Positions 7,187-15,612 are shown, numbered from the stretch's first letter. The stretch is DNA of 16,522 bases from JBBAFB01 sp041655595 (GCA_041655595.1 JBBAFB010000037.1:1-16522), one strand, 5' to 3'. Numbers and translations are program-made. Notes: generated by a model not told the origin, from the sequence alone.

Positions 7187-8998
7187 TTAGTCGTCAATAC
7201 TTAAAACAGCCATGAAGGCCTCTTGGGGGATCTCCACATTCCCTAATTGCTTCATCCGTTTTTTGCCCTCTTTTTGCTTTTCCAACAGTTTTTTCTTTCT
7301 AGTTATATCCCCGCCATAGCATTTGTCAATAACATTTTTTCTTAGGGCTTTAACAGATTCCCTAGCTATTACCTTATTGCCGATAGCCGCTTGAATTGGT
7401 ACCTCAAACAATTGACGAGGGATGATTCTTCTCAGCTTTTCAACCAGCACCCTTCCCCGTCTATAAGCACTGTCCTTGTGAATAATTGAAGACAGGGCAT
7501 CCACCACCTCACCATTAATCAAAATATCCAACTTCTCCAAATCAGATACCCGATAGCCGATAACCTCATAATCTAAGGAGGCATAACCCCTAGTACGGGA
7601 TTTTAATTGATCGAAAAAATCAAAAATGGTTTCGCTAAGCGGTAACTCGTAGGTGATCATTACCCTGGTAGGAGTGAGATACTCCATATTTTTAAAATCA
7701 CCGCGTTTCTCTTGGCACAACTCCATCACTGCCCCTACGAATTCACTGGGAACCATAATAGTTGCCTTAACATAAGGTTCTTCGATCATCTCTGTTTTTT
7801 GCGGCTCAGGCAGATGGGCAGGGTTGTCAACCTTAAGTACCTCCCCATTTGTCTTGGTCACCCGATAGACCACGCTGGGTGCCGTGGTAATCAAATCCAA
7901 ATCATATTCTCTTTCCAAACGCTCTTGAATGATTTCCATATGCAATAGGCCTAAAAAACCGCAGCGATAGCCAAACCCAAGAGCATTTGAGGTTTCAGGC
8001 TCATAATGGAGAGAGGCATCATTTAATTTTAGTTTTTCTAAAGCGTCCTTTAAATCCTCATAGTTTTTTGTTTCGATGGGATAAAGACCGCAAAAAACCA
8101 TGGGGGCAATTTTTTTATAACCGGGCAGCGGCTCTTTTGCCGGATTATTGTTGGTGGTAACAGTATCCCCTACCTGCGTATCCGCCACGTTTTTAATGCT
8201 GGCGGTAAAAAAACCAACCTCCCCGGCAGATAATGCATCAACCAGACGCATTTCCGGCGCGAAAACTCCAACCTCCACAACCTCAAAATTTTTGCCCGTC
8301 ATCATCATTTTGACGGTCATACCCTTTGTAAGCCTTCCCTCGGCTATTTTTACATAGGGGATAGCCCCCTTGTAGCTATCAAAGTGAGAATCAAAAATCA
8401 TGGCCCGCAAAGGGGCAGCGGCTTCACCAATGGGAGGCGGCACCCGATCAACTATAGCCTCCAGTATGGCCTGAGTACCTTCCCCAGTTTTCGCTGATGC
8501 TAAAATAGCATTGGAAGTGTCCAATCCTATAACATCTTCCAGCTCCTGCTTGACCCTTTCCGGGTCGGCATTAGGTAAATCAATCTTATTTATGACAGGA
8601 ATGATTTCCAGATCATGTTCCAAGGCAAGGTAAATATTGGCCAAGGTCTGAGCCTCTATGCCTTGGGCCGCATCCACTATTAAAATAGCACCTTCACAGG
8701 CAGCCAGACTCCTGGAAACTTCATAAGAAAAATCCACATGACCGGGGGTATCAATCAAATTTAAGGTATATTCTTCACCATCAAGGGCTTGATATTTAAG
8801 GCGAACTGCTTTTAGCTTAATAGTGATGCCTCTTTCTTTTTCCAAATCCATTTGATCTAATAATTGTTGAGACATCTCTCTTTCACTGACGGCCCCCGTG
8901 TATTCCAACAGCCGATCCGCCATGGTGGATTTACCGTGATCAATATGGGCAATGATACAAAAATTACGTATTTTTGACTGCCAATTAGCTTGGACCAT
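7187..8998 (-). CDS. lepA: Elongation factor 4 (LepA), ribosome back-translocase GTPase
   Basis: Translational GTPase that acts on stalled or mistranslocated ribosomes and affects 30S assembly and initiation. The GTP-binding motifs are complete: AHIDHGKST (17-25), RGIT in switch I (56-59), DTPGH (83-87) and NKID (137-140). EF-G-like domains II, III and V follow, including GYRCGFLGLLHMEI. The LepA-specific C-terminal domain includes CYGGDITRKKKLLEKQKEGK, which contacts the A-site region. At 603 residues it has the expected length. The ATG follows TGGAGGAAA. A promoter with a perfect TATAAT lies about 50 bases upstream, and hemW follows after 19 bases. Placement after spoIIP is standard for Clostridia and Bacilli. 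Confidence 0.99.
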   Translation of the reverse strand: MVQANWQSKIRNFCIIAHIDHGKSTMADRLLEYTGAVSEREMSQQLLDQMDLEKERGITIKLKAVRLKYQALDGEEYTLNLIDTPGHVDFSYEVSRSLAACEGAILIVDAAQGIEAQTLANIYLALEHDLEIIPVINKIDLPNADPERVKQELEDVIGLDTSNAILASAKTGEGTQAILEAIVDRVPPPIGEAAAPLRAMIFDSHFDSYKGAIPYVKIAEGRLTKGMTVKMMMTGKNFEVVEVGVFAPEMRLVDALSAGEVGFFTASIKNVADTQVGDTVTTNNNPAKEPLPGYKKIAPMVFCGLYPIETKNYEDLKDALEKLKLNDASLHYEPETSNALGFGYRCGFLGLLHMEIIQERLEREYDLDLITTAPSVVYRVTKTNGEVLKVDNPAHLPEPQKTEMIEEPYVKATIMVPSEFVGAVMELCQEKRGDFKNMEYLTPTRVMITYELPLSETIFDFFDQLKSRTRGYASLDYEVIGYRVSDLEKLDILINGEVVDALSSIIHKDSAYRRGRVLVEKLRRIIPRQLFEVPIQAAIGNKVIARESVKALRKNVIDKCYGGDITRKKKLLEKQKEGKKRMKQLGNVEIPQEAFMAVLSIDD

Positions 8999-9048
8999 TT
9001 AATGTTTCCTCCATTTATTCAAAGATCAACTTTTTATTCCAATTTTAT

Positions 9049-9077
9049 ATTATAACAAAAATTTCGGCCGGAGTCAC
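9049..9077 (-). promoter_or_regulatory. Promoter of lepA-hemW
   Basis: On the minus strand a perfect -10 TATAAT (9049-9054) and a -35 GTGACT (9072-9077, four of six consensus bases) are separated by 17 bases. The lepA start is about 50 bases downstream. It lies after the spoIIP terminator, so lepA-hemW is probably transcribed independently of spoIIP. Confidence 0.65.
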
Positions 9078-9143
9078 ATTTGGCATTATTTTAAATCAGG
9101 ATTCTGCCCCTAGCTGGACGTTGACCGGCTCACAAAACATAAA

Positions 9144-9168
9144 GACCTTGATAAGCAATATCAAGGTC
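9144..9168 (-). terminator. Terminator after spoIIP
   Basis: A perfect 10-base-pair stem (GACCTTGATA / TATCAAGGTC) with a five-base loop. On the minus strand it is followed by TTTATGTTTT. It lies 56 bases after the spoIIP stop and upstream of the lepA promoter. Confidence 0.78.
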
Positions 9169-9224
9169 AATAATTATCTATCAAGGCCCTTGGCCCTTTT
9201 GCTTTCAATTTTAAGAACAGAAAA

Positions 9225-10349
9225 TCAAACCTTTTCTCGGGCTCCCAACAACTCCGCCAGCACTTCAGCAAATAACTCTATAGCTTGGGTTGCCTCAGCT
9301 AAGGAATTTAAATCATTGCCAACCTCCAACAAAATTGCCCGGGGATGCAAATGCTGATTATACCTTCCGCTTTGAACCCGATAGCCTAGGGATAGGCCGG
9401 GATATAGTTCATCCATCTTTTCGGTCACCTGGCGTGCAAATTCCCTGTTTTGCTGCCAGCCTCCATGGGCCAATCTGGCATCACTGCCTACGATTAAGCG
9501 AATTTGAGCAGTTTTTTTGTCGTTGATGGTAGTAACCAAGGGTTTAGCATGTCCTGCATCGCGGTGAATATCAATTACTACCCTGGCATGAGGATTATCC
9601 GCAAGTAACTTTTTTAGAGTTTCTCCCGAATTAGTATATGATTCCTCAAACTTAGGAAAATCATGAATTTTATCTGAGCGCGCCACAGTAAGCCCATATT
9701 GATCCTTCAACATCTTTTCTAAGTGGGCTGCCACCTTGGAAACACCGCTGTTTTTTCCCTCTTCCTTACTGACTCCATCTGTTGCTTTGTAGGTTTCCGC
9801 GTTGTGGGTGTTAATAATAATTATCTCTGCCCCCCGAAGAACCTTGGGATCTGTTGCCAGGTCATCAACAAACTGTTCTTGTTCTTGATCAAAGGGAATG
9901 TCCAAAATCTCTACAATTCCTTCATCTTCAAACAATGGGTTGCTTTCGATCAGGGTAGGTGACATCACCTCCCTTGCCTCTACCTGCCTTACTCCTTTGC
10001 CGAAAAAGCTTAGCGGGTTAGTGGGATCAATGCTGAAAAAAGTGTAAGCAATGGAGGATCTTCTAGCTTCATTTTTGCTTTTTGCCTGGGCGGTTATAAA
10101 AGGTAGGTTTTGTGATAAAATGGCTTTGTAGCTGTCCTTATTTACCCCTAATAATTCCAACCACCGCTTTGTATTGCTTAAGGACAGATCCTGTTCGTCA
10201 ATAATTGAACTGCTCCTTATGGCAGCTTTTTTAGGGAGGTCAAAAAACTGAAAAAAGGAAACTCCTATGAATACAACTAGGGCTATAAAAGCTATTTTTT
10301 TAAAATTCTGGATAAAATAAGGTGAGAAGCGAAAGTAGAATCTAATCAT
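9225..10349 (-). CDS. spoIIP: Stage II sporulation protein P, peptidoglycan hydrolase
   Basis: Mother-cell cell-wall amidase and endopeptidase that works with SpoIID and SpoIIM to thin septal peptidoglycan and drive engulfment of the forespore. The N-terminus is a signal anchor (about residues 18-36, KIAFIALVVFIGVSFFQFF). After a linker of roughly 130 residues, the SpoIIP domain starts at about residue 173. It shows INTHNAETY (His182), VVIDIHRDAG (His262) and ILLEVGNDLNS (Glu342), the positions expected for metal binding and catalysis. The open frame extends to an ATG at 10373, but AAGGAAGGAGG lies after that codon. The real start is therefore one of the paired ATGs at 10352 or 10349; I use 10349 for better spacing. 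A sigma-E-like promoter and a terminator bracket the gene as a single unit. The gene marks the host as an endospore former. Confidence 0.96.
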   Translation of the reverse strand: MIRFYFRFSPYFIQNFKKIAFIALVVFIGVSFFQFFDLPKKAAIRSSSIIDEQDLSLSNTKRWLELLGVNKDSYKAILSQNLPFITAQAKSKNEARRSSIAYTFFSIDPTNPLSFFGKGVRQVEAREVMSPTLIESNPLFEDEGIVEILDIPFDQEQEQFVDDLATDPKVLRGAEIIIINTHNAETYKATDGVSKEEGKNSGVSKVAAHLEKMLKDQYGLTVARSDKIHDFPKFEESYTNSGETLKKLLADNPHARVVIDIHRDAGHAKPLVTTINDKKTAQIRLIVGSDARLAHGGWQQNREFARQVTEKMDELYPGLSLGYRVQSGRYNQHLHPRAILLEVGNDLNSLAEATQAIELFAEVLAELLGAREKV

Positions 10350-10379
10350 CATTGAGCCTCCTTCCTTTTGCATACTTTA

Positions 10380-10407
10380 TACCTATGCCGGGGAGGAGCT
10401 CTTATGC
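10380..10407 (-). promoter_or_regulatory. Possible sigma-E promoter of spoIIP
   Basis: On the minus strand GCATAAG (10401-10407) and CATAGGTA (10380-10387) are 13 bases apart and resemble the sigma-E -35 and -10 elements. The predicted start near 10373 would give a leader of about 24 bases carrying the GGAGG site. This agrees with known mother-cell expression of spoIIP and excludes the longer start codon. The -10 match is imperfect. Confidence 0.4.
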
Positions 10408-10445
10408 AAACTTTTAGTGGAAAATGACTGAACGGTGGCCAGCAG

Positions 10446-10475
10446 TCAGTAACACTAGCAACTCTTTGTTACTGA
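10446..10475. repeat. Inverted repeat upstream of spoIIP
   Basis: TCAGTAACA and TGTTACTGA form a perfect 9-base inverted repeat with a 12-base spacer, about 95 bases upstream of the spoIIP start. It is not followed by a long T run on the minus strand, so it is not an obvious terminator for the upstream gene, which already has one. It could be an operator. Confidence 0.4.
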
Positions 10476-10525
10476 TTTTCACCTAAAAAAAAAACGGCTA
10501 CAAATGGTCGGCTTTATTGCCAATT

Positions 10526-10556
10526 AAAAAACTCCGGGTTTTTCCCGGAGTTTTTT
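10526..10556. terminator. Terminator after the holin-like gene
   Basis: ACTCCGGG, TTTTT loop, CCCGGAGT, with the stem extended by A6 and T6 flanks. It is 11 bases after the stop of the minus-strand gene and could act in both directions, which separates that gene from spoIIP. Confidence 0.92.
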
Positions 10557-10566
10557 GTGTTTGGTA

Positions 10567-10908
10567 TTAACGAAGTTCGGTAGGTACAAAGGCATCAATA
10601 ACACCGATTACTAAAGCTGCCAGCAATGCACCGAGAATATTAACAGATAAAAAGGAAGGAACAACGAATTGCGCTAAATAAATAACAACTGCTGCCGTGA
10701 TAAAACCAACAATACCACGACTTTGGGGAGAAATTTTTTCACCCATTAAAGCTTCGGCAATTGCTCCTAAAACTGCAATTACAACGGCTGCCAATAATGC
10801 CCCGGTAAACCCGTTAACTGTTATTCCCGGCAACAACCAACCTACCAACATTAATACCAAAGCAGATACAATAAAACGTACAATAGTGCCAACAATATTA
10901 CCCCTCAT
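10567..10908 (-). CDS. Small four-helix membrane protein, YvlD / phage holin family 4 superfamily
   Basis: A 113-residue, almost wholly hydrophobic protein with four membrane segments, at about residues 5-25, 30-53, 62-85 and 90-108. They contain the GWLLPGITVNGF and GVIDAFVP motifs typical of the YvlD / phage_holin_4_2 family. These proteins are chromosomal in many Firmicutes and are not evidence of a prophage; their role is poorly known, and in Bacillus the yvlD operon belongs to the cell-envelope stress regulon. The open frame reaches an ATG at 10932, but AAAGGAGGTGA lies downstream of it. The start is therefore the ATG at 10908. The gene stands alone with its own terminator, between spoIIP and the divergent rpsT. 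In related genomes the spore protease gene gpr usually occupies this place. Confidence 0.85.
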   Translation of the reverse strand: MRGNIVGTIVRFIVSALVLMLVGWLLPGITVNGFTGALLAAVVIAVLGAIAEALMGEKISPQSRGIVGFITAAVVIYLAQFVVPSFLSVNILGALLAALVIGVIDAFVPTELR

Positions 10909-10981
10909 CTTAGATTCACCTCCTTTTTCCAAACTAATGATAGTTTTCCCGAAAAAAGAAGGTATATACTGTTTTGAACCC

Positions 10982-11010
10982 TTGATTTCTTGATTTGATC
11001 ATGCTATTAT
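10982..11010 (+). promoter_or_regulatory. Promoter of rpsT
   Basis: -35 TTGATT (10982-10987), 17-base spacer, -10 TATTAT (11005-11010), giving a leader of about 45 bases before the rpsT start. Confidence 0.65.
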
Positions 11011-11060
11011 AAAGTTTGTTAATTATTGCTTTCAAGCTCTCTCATAGGAGGTGACAATAA

Positions 11061-11327
11061 ATGCCTAATATTAAGTCCGCTATTAAAAGGGTGGAAATCG
11101 CTAAAAAAAGAAACGCCATCAATACAGCCCGCAAATCAGCTATGAGAACTGCCATTAAAAGGTTTGACCAAAGCTTAGCCTCTGGAGAACAGGAGCAAAT
11201 CCAAGCTTCTTTTAAGAGAGCTCTTAAAGCCGTTGATAAGAATGCTTCCAGGGGGATTATCCATAAAAATACTGCCGCCAGGAAAAAATCCCAGCTGCAA
11301 AAGAAGCTTAATAACTCAATCAATTAA
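11061..11327 (+). CDS. rpsT: Small ribosomal subunit protein S20 (bS20)
   Basis: Binds 16S rRNA early in 30S assembly. The 88-residue, strongly basic, helical protein starts MPNIKSAIKRVEIAKKRNAI and contains SRGIIHKNTAARKKSQL, both diagnostic of bS20. The ATG follows AGGAGGTGA. It is transcribed alone against its neighbours, with its own promoter and a terminator that begins at the stop codon. The location beside holA is the common one in Firmicutes. Confidence 0.99.
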   Translation: MPNIKSAIKRVEIAKKRNAINTARKSAMRTAIKRFDQSLASGEQEQIQASFKRALKAVDKNASRGIIHKNTAARKKSQLQKKLNNSIN

Positions 11328-11352
11328 AAAAGACCTGCTGGTCTTTTTTTTT
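11326..11352 (+). terminator. Terminator after rpsT
   Basis: AAAAAAGACC, TGCT loop, GGTCTTTTTT continuing into T9. It overlaps the last bases of the rpsT stop codon. Its A/T symmetry means it could also end the holA transcript coming from the other side. Confidence 0.92.
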
Positions 11353-11386
11353 GCTAATCAGCCGGGGGGATAATCCGAACTCAGCC

Positions 11387-12448
11387 TCAGTGGCAGAGTT
11401 CAAAAAGGGTTTGCTCAAAAACTGTTTTGGGCTCGCCTTTACCCAGTTTAATTGACACATCCGCCTCCAGCAGTTTTTCCAAGGCTAAAATTAAATCGTT
11501 CACAGCGAAGTTTTTTGATTGGGCTATGGCTTTTTTAATGGGATAAGGGCTGCCTTTAATACTATTTATAATCTGCTGGTGAGTTATTTTTTTTTCCAGC
11601 AACTCCTTTGCCTGAATAATTAAACGTAGCTGAAAAACTAACATAGATGAAATGTAAAATATGTTTTCCCCTTCCTGAAGCATTTTCCGGAAAAGCCACA
11701 GCGCCTTGGGAGCATCTTTAGCCCCTACGGCATCTGTCAAATCAAAGATGGTATTGTAAATAGTTAATGTTAGAATATTTTCCACATCTGATTGATTAAT
11801 TTTCTTACTTGCTCCTACATAACTAACTAGTTTTTCCAGCTCCTTTTCTAAGAATTGCGTCCCTTCCTGCTGCCGGTTAATAATCAAGGCCAATGCCCTT
11901 TCATCTATTTCCTTCCCTTGCTGCTTGAGGTAATCCTGAATAAAAAACCTTAACTCTTGACCCTTCAGATCTTTTCCCTCTAAAAAAGCCTGGTGCTGGG
12001 CAATTGTTTTGTAGAATTTTTTCCTTTTATCAACACTTCCCGGTACAAATAGCACTAAAACCGTGCTAGGGCAAGGATTCTCCAAGTAGTTATGAAGGGC
12101 CAAACTGCTATCATCCGGCCCAACCTCTTCTTCCCCATCAATTTCCCCATCTTCCTCCTTGAGTGTCTTTTTCTTTGCAGCAAGCCAGGAGGCGTTCTTA
12201 ACTACCACTAACCTTCTTTCCGCAAATACCGGCAAGATTAAGGTTGCCTCCAAGACGGAGGTTAAAGATGTCCTTTCCCCATCAAAAATATCATAGTTAA
12301 AATCCTTCATTCCTTCGTCAGTAAAGCAGATCTGCTCCAGTTCGCTCAATATCTTTTCAGCAAAATAGAAATCCTCACCAAAAAATAGATATACCTGTTT
12401 TACTCTGCCGTTTTTTAAATCCGTCATCAAAGTGTTGTAGCTGGACAT
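11387..12448 (-). CDS. holA: DNA polymerase III subunit delta
   Basis: Clamp-loader subunit that opens the beta sliding clamp during replication. The 353-residue protein begins with the clamp-loader fold (VYLFFGEDFYFAEKIL, then the FNYDIFDGE and RRLVVVKN segments typical of HolA). It continues with the FIQDYLKQQGKEID and LEKELEKLVSYVG segments of domain II and ends in the helical collar domain. A charged insert with EEDGEIDGEEEVGPDD lies near residues 97-112. The ATG follows AAAAAGGATGAGG, and the comEC stop is 25 bases upstream, so comEA-comEC-holA reads as one transcript. Identification rests on overall pattern and the comEC/rpsT context; HolA proteins are divergent. Confidence 0.95.
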   Translation of the reverse strand: MSSYNTLMTDLKNGRVKQVYLFFGEDFYFAEKILSELEQICFTDEGMKDFNYDIFDGERTSLTSVLEATLILPVFAERRLVVVKNASWLAAKKKTLKEEDGEIDGEEEVGPDDSSLALHNYLENPCPSTVLVLFVPGSVDKRKKFYKTIAQHQAFLEGKDLKGQELRFFIQDYLKQQGKEIDERALALIINRQQEGTQFLEKELEKLVSYVGASKKINQSDVENILTLTIYNTIFDLTDAVGAKDAPKALWLFRKMLQEGENIFYISSMLVFQLRLIIQAKELLEKKITHQQIINSIKGSPYPIKKAIAQSKNFAVNDLILALEKLLEADVSIKLGKGEPKTVFEQTLFELCH

Positions 12449-12473
12449 TTAGCCTCATCCTTTTTTAGTTATC

Positions 12474-14819
12474 TTAATCTGACTCATTGATAAATTTTTT
12501 AATGCTCAATTTTACCCCGTCGGTTTTGATAATAATGGCCCCGTTTTGATCCGTTCGATACCCAGGCACACCTCTTTTCTCCCAGTAGCTGAGTAAATCT
12601 GCCCCCGGATGTCCATAGGAATTCCTGCCAACGGAATAAACTACCCCTAAAGGGTTTATCTCTTCTAAATAAGGCAAGTAAAAGCCTGTTTTACTACCGT
12701 GATGGGGAGCTTTAAAAATGGTTACTTCCCCGATAAGGCCCTTGTGATGTAAAAATTCCAAAGCCTCCAGCTCCAAATCCCCGGTCAACAAAATACTTGC
12801 CCGTCCATAACTCAACCTTACTAACAAAGAATGATTGTTATCCGGCGCTGTTTGAAAGTGTCGCTCGGTGCCGGGGGGGTTTAAAACCGCCAAAACAATA
12901 TCATGATCCAATTCCAGATAATCCCCGGCTATACCTTCTAAAATCTGCACATTTTTAAAATTTGCCAATTCCAGCAAGCCGTTATACTCTTCGCCGAAAA
13001 TTCCCCTCGGCGGTATCAGAAGGGCGTTGACTGTCAACTCTTTTAAAACATCTTCTAAGCCTTGCATGTGGTCTGTATCAGGGTGAGAGCTGATTAAAAG
13101 ATCTACTTTTTTTATACCCTGCCTTTGCAGGTAGGGCACAACCACTTCCCGGCCCACCCGAAAATCAGTTTCCTGCCAACCAGGTGAACCCCCTCCATCT
13201 AAAAGCATAGTTGTTCCTCGGGGGGTTCGCATAAAAATTGCGTCTCCCTGCCCTACATCCAAAAAAACAATCTCTAAAGGTTTGGGTTGTAATTGCTTGC
13301 CGCCTGCCATCGCCAAAGCCAGGATCAGCATACCAAGCAAAAACTGTTTTCTTTTGGTTGCGAGCCCAGCCCGCAGCCCTGGATTAAGCAAAACCTCCCT
13401 CAGACCGATTAAAACCAAGTAATATAGAATAATTGCCAAAATACTAGGGGTTTTTACTATTATGCTGCTCCAGGGTAGTTGTCCGATAGGATCAAAAACC
13501 TTCAGCAATAAGTCAATTGCGGCACCCAAGGGGATCAGTAGCAAGGGAGCTAAAACAGGCAAAGCGACCGAAAAAAAGAGGGCCAATAAGCCAATTATGA
13601 CAATAATTCCGGCAATGGGCACAAGCAATAAATTTGCTGGCAGACCTACTAAGGAAATGAGGTTAAAGTAATAGGCAGTGAAGGGCAGTACCGCAATTTG
13701 GGCCGCTATAGGCACAGCAATCGCATTTCTAATAGGGAATTTTTTGGGGATTAATAGGTTAACCAACGGAATAAAGTAAACCAGACCCCAGGTAGCTAAA
13801 AAGGAAAGCTGAAAACCGCTATAAAATAGATAAAAGGGGTTGTATAACAGCAAAACAAAGGCTGCCAGGGCAATACTAGTATAAAAATCCCTTTCCCTTC
13901 CCAATAAGTTGCCCAAAAGCAGAACAAAAGCCATCAAAGCGGCACGCACAACCGAGGGAGTAAAATTGGTTAAGGCAGCATAGACAACCAATAAAGCCAC
14001 TGTCAGAATAAAGGCATTTCGCCGTTTTAATTTTAAAATAGCTCCAACGAGATTAGCCAAGATTAACAGAAAACCTACATGCAAACCCGAAACCGCTAGG
14101 AGATGCATCATGCCCAGGGTTAAAAAGAGGGATTTAACCCCAGCCTCTAAAGCTGTCTTGTCTCCTAAAATTAATGCTTTGGAAACCGCCATCGCTTGGG
14201 GAGACATATGACTGTCGAGCAGACCGGTAAAATCTGCCTTAAATCGCTGCAGAAGCTTTCTCCACTGGAAATTTTTCGCCATTACAATTTGCACTGCCTC
14301 CGGTTTTGTGTCCAATTCCGCCAGCAGGCCTCTTTGCCACAGATAAGTTCTGTAATTAAACTCCCCCGGATTTCTGGCTTGGGCCGGCATTCCCAGCCTT
14401 CCCTCAATCTTTAAAGTATCGCCGAAACCGAAATTAGGTAGATGACCTTCTCCTTTGCTGTTCACCCTGATTTTTGCCTTGGATAGGAGCTCCAGATCGA
14501 AGGAGATGCGGGTGGGATACCTTAGGGGTTCTCCAATCACTTTGCCTGTTAACTCCAGCTCTTGGCCTAAGACTAAACTATGCAGCAAATCCCCTTGCAG
14601 TTGATTTTTATAGCTATAATTTGCCCCACCGAGAAATAAGAAAGCCAACAGTAATAGCCAGCCCAATTCTTTCCCTTTTTCCCGGTTAAATAACAGCCAA
14701 GATAAAAAGATGACTAATAAAGCCCCAAACCAAGCCAGGGGTTTCCATGATAAAATGCTGGCCAAAAAAATGCCCGCTATGTAGATCAGCGTTAGGTAAA
14801 CAAGTGGTCTTTTTTTCAT
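12474..14819 (-). CDS. comEC: DNA internalization channel protein ComEC/Rec2
   Basis: Inner-membrane channel that passes single-stranded DNA into the cytoplasm during natural transformation. The 781 residues contain all three usual parts. First are an N-terminal membrane segment and an OB-like DUF4131 region (about 1-175), including PGEFNYRTYLWQRGLL. Second is the competence domain of many helices (about 205-480), including HLLAVSGLHVGF at 239-250 and PSVVRAALMA. Third is a C-terminal metallo-beta-lactamase-like domain (about 515-781) with DVGQGDA (521-527), SSHPDTDHMQG (577-587), LLTGD (677-681) and APHHGS (704-709), consistent with nuclease activity. The start ATG is nine bases after the comEA stop, so translation is probably coupled. 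No interruption is seen, so the gene appears functional. Confidence 0.97.
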   Translation of the reverse strand: MKKRPLVYLTLIYIAGIFLASILSWKPLAWFGALLVIFLSWLLFNREKGKELGWLLLLAFLFLGGANYSYKNQLQGDLLHSLVLGQELELTGKVIGEPLRYPTRISFDLELLSKAKIRVNSKGEGHLPNFGFGDTLKIEGRLGMPAQARNPGEFNYRTYLWQRGLLAELDTKPEAVQIVMAKNFQWRKLLQRFKADFTGLLDSHMSPQAMAVSKALILGDKTALEAGVKSLFLTLGMMHLLAVSGLHVGFLLILANLVGAILKLKRRNAFILTVALLVVYAALTNFTPSVVRAALMAFVLLLGNLLGRERDFYTSIALAAFVLLLYNPFYLFYSGFQLSFLATWGLVYFIPLVNLLIPKKFPIRNAIAVPIAAQIAVLPFTAYYFNLISLVGLPANLLLVPIAGIIVIIGLLALFFSVALPVLAPLLLIPLGAAIDLLLKVFDPIGQLPWSSIIVKTPSILAIILYYLVLIGLREVLLNPGLRAGLATKRKQFLLGMLILALAMAGGKQLQPKPLEIVFLDVGQGDAIFMRTPRGTTMLLDGGGSPGWQETDFRVGREVVVPYLQRQGIKKVDLLISSHPDTDHMQGLEDVLKELTVNALLIPPRGIFGEEYNGLLELANFKNVQILEGIAGDYLELDHDIVLAVLNPPGTERHFQTAPDNNHSLLVRLSYGRASILLTGDLELEALEFLHHKGLIGEVTIFKAPHHGSKTGFYLPYLEEINPLGVVYSVGRNSYGHPGADLLSYWEKRGVPGYRTDQNGAIIIKTDGVKLSIKKFINESD

Positions 14820-14828
14820 TTTTACTTC

Positions 14829-15425
14829 TTAGTTTGTTACCAAATCCTCGATTTCCGCAAATTTTTTATCGCCGATACCGGAAACCTGCTTCAGTTCATC
14901 AACGGAACTAAAAAAACCGTTCTTTTCTCGGTAATCCACGACCCTTTGGGCTAAAGTCGGGCCTATACCGGGTAACTTCGTCAACTCGTCCTTTGTCGCT
15001 GTGTTTAGATTTATTTTTCCGTTACCGCCGCCTTGAGCTGCCGTGATGGGACCGTCTGCCCCTTCAATTATTAGCCTGTATGGAACAAAAATCCTTTGCT
15101 CATCCTTTAAATAACCCGCTAAATTCAAATTGTCCAAGTCCGCTTCCATCAGAGGCTCTGCTAAAGCAAGGACATCCTCCACCCTATCCTTGGGTTTGAA
15201 AGTGTATACACCGGGTTTTTTTACCGCACCGGCCACATGCACTTTTAAATCACTGATCCCTGAAGCCGTTTCTTTTAAATTTTCCGGGTCATTCCTTTCC
15301 AACAAGAAGGTATTATCCTGGGCCGGGGCCTGCTGCCAACGGCCATACAGGATCCCCCCGCCAAAAACTAAAACCAGCAATAAAAAGGCCAATGCTTGCT
15401 GCACCTGTTTAGATAAACCGAGCAT
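14829..15425 (-). CDS. comEA: Competence protein ComEA, membrane DNA receptor
   Basis: Binds double-stranded DNA outside the membrane and hands it to ComEC. The protein has an N-terminal anchor (about residues 9-29), a short spacer and an SLBB domain (about 61-115, with KVHVAGAVKKPGVYTF). After a Gly-rich linker comes a C-terminal pair of helix-hairpin-helix motifs (about 137-198), with INLNTATKDELTKLPGIG and VSGIGDKKFAEI. The open frame reaches a TTG at 15440, but GGGGTGA lies after it. The ATG at 15425 is therefore the start, giving 198 residues. It is the first gene of comEA-comEC-holA. A TATAAT at 15450-15455 lies 24 bases upstream, without a good -35. Confidence 0.96.
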   Translation of the reverse strand: MLGLSKQVQQALAFLLLVLVFGGGILYGRWQQAPAQDNTFLLERNDPENLKETASGISDLKVHVAGAVKKPGVYTFKPKDRVEDVLALAEPLMEADLDNLNLAGYLKDEQRIFVPYRLIIEGADGPITAAQGGGNGKINLNTATKDELTKLPGIGPTLAQRVVDYREKNGFFSSVDELKQVSGIGDKKFAEIEDLVTN

Positions 15426-15449
15426 TAATTCACCCCGCAAGAATCAAAT

Positions 15450-15455
15450 ATTATA
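15450..15455 (-). promoter_or_regulatory. Possible -10 element for comEA
   Basis: A perfect TATAAT on the minus strand, placed to start the comEA transcript just before its ribosome binding site. No recognisable -35 lies 16-18 bases upstream, so it is a weak or activator-dependent promoter, or chance. Confidence 0.35.
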
Positions 15456-15549
15456 GATTTCTCCGCCAAGGCCTTTCTTCCTTTTTAAAATAGAAAAATG
15501 ATGCAAAAATTATGTCGAAAGGACAACTAATTTTTAATTTTCTTTAAAT

Positions 15550-15570
15550 TCACATAAATCGTGATATAAT
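15550..15570 (+). promoter_or_regulatory. Extended -10 promoter of the TetR gene, with possible operator
   Basis: TGATATAAT (15562-15570) is an extended -10 (TGnTATAAT), with no strong -35. TCAC (15550-15553) and GTGA (15561-15564) form a short inverted repeat that overlaps it. It could be an autoregulatory site for the TetR protein, but the arms are only four perfect bases long. Confidence 0.5.
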
Positions 15571-15612
15571 GAGTTAAATGTCTGTAGGGAACAAGAATTA
15601 AAGGAGGTAATT

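Noticed and set aside
10567..10908. Prophage or lysis cassette suggested by the holin-like protein
   Set aside because: No other phage gene is nearby, and this four-helix family is widespread as single chromosomal genes.
11042..11323. A 93-residue minus-strand frame opposite rpsT
   Set aside because: It is the complement of the rpsT coding sequence, whose identity, promoter and terminator are all clear.
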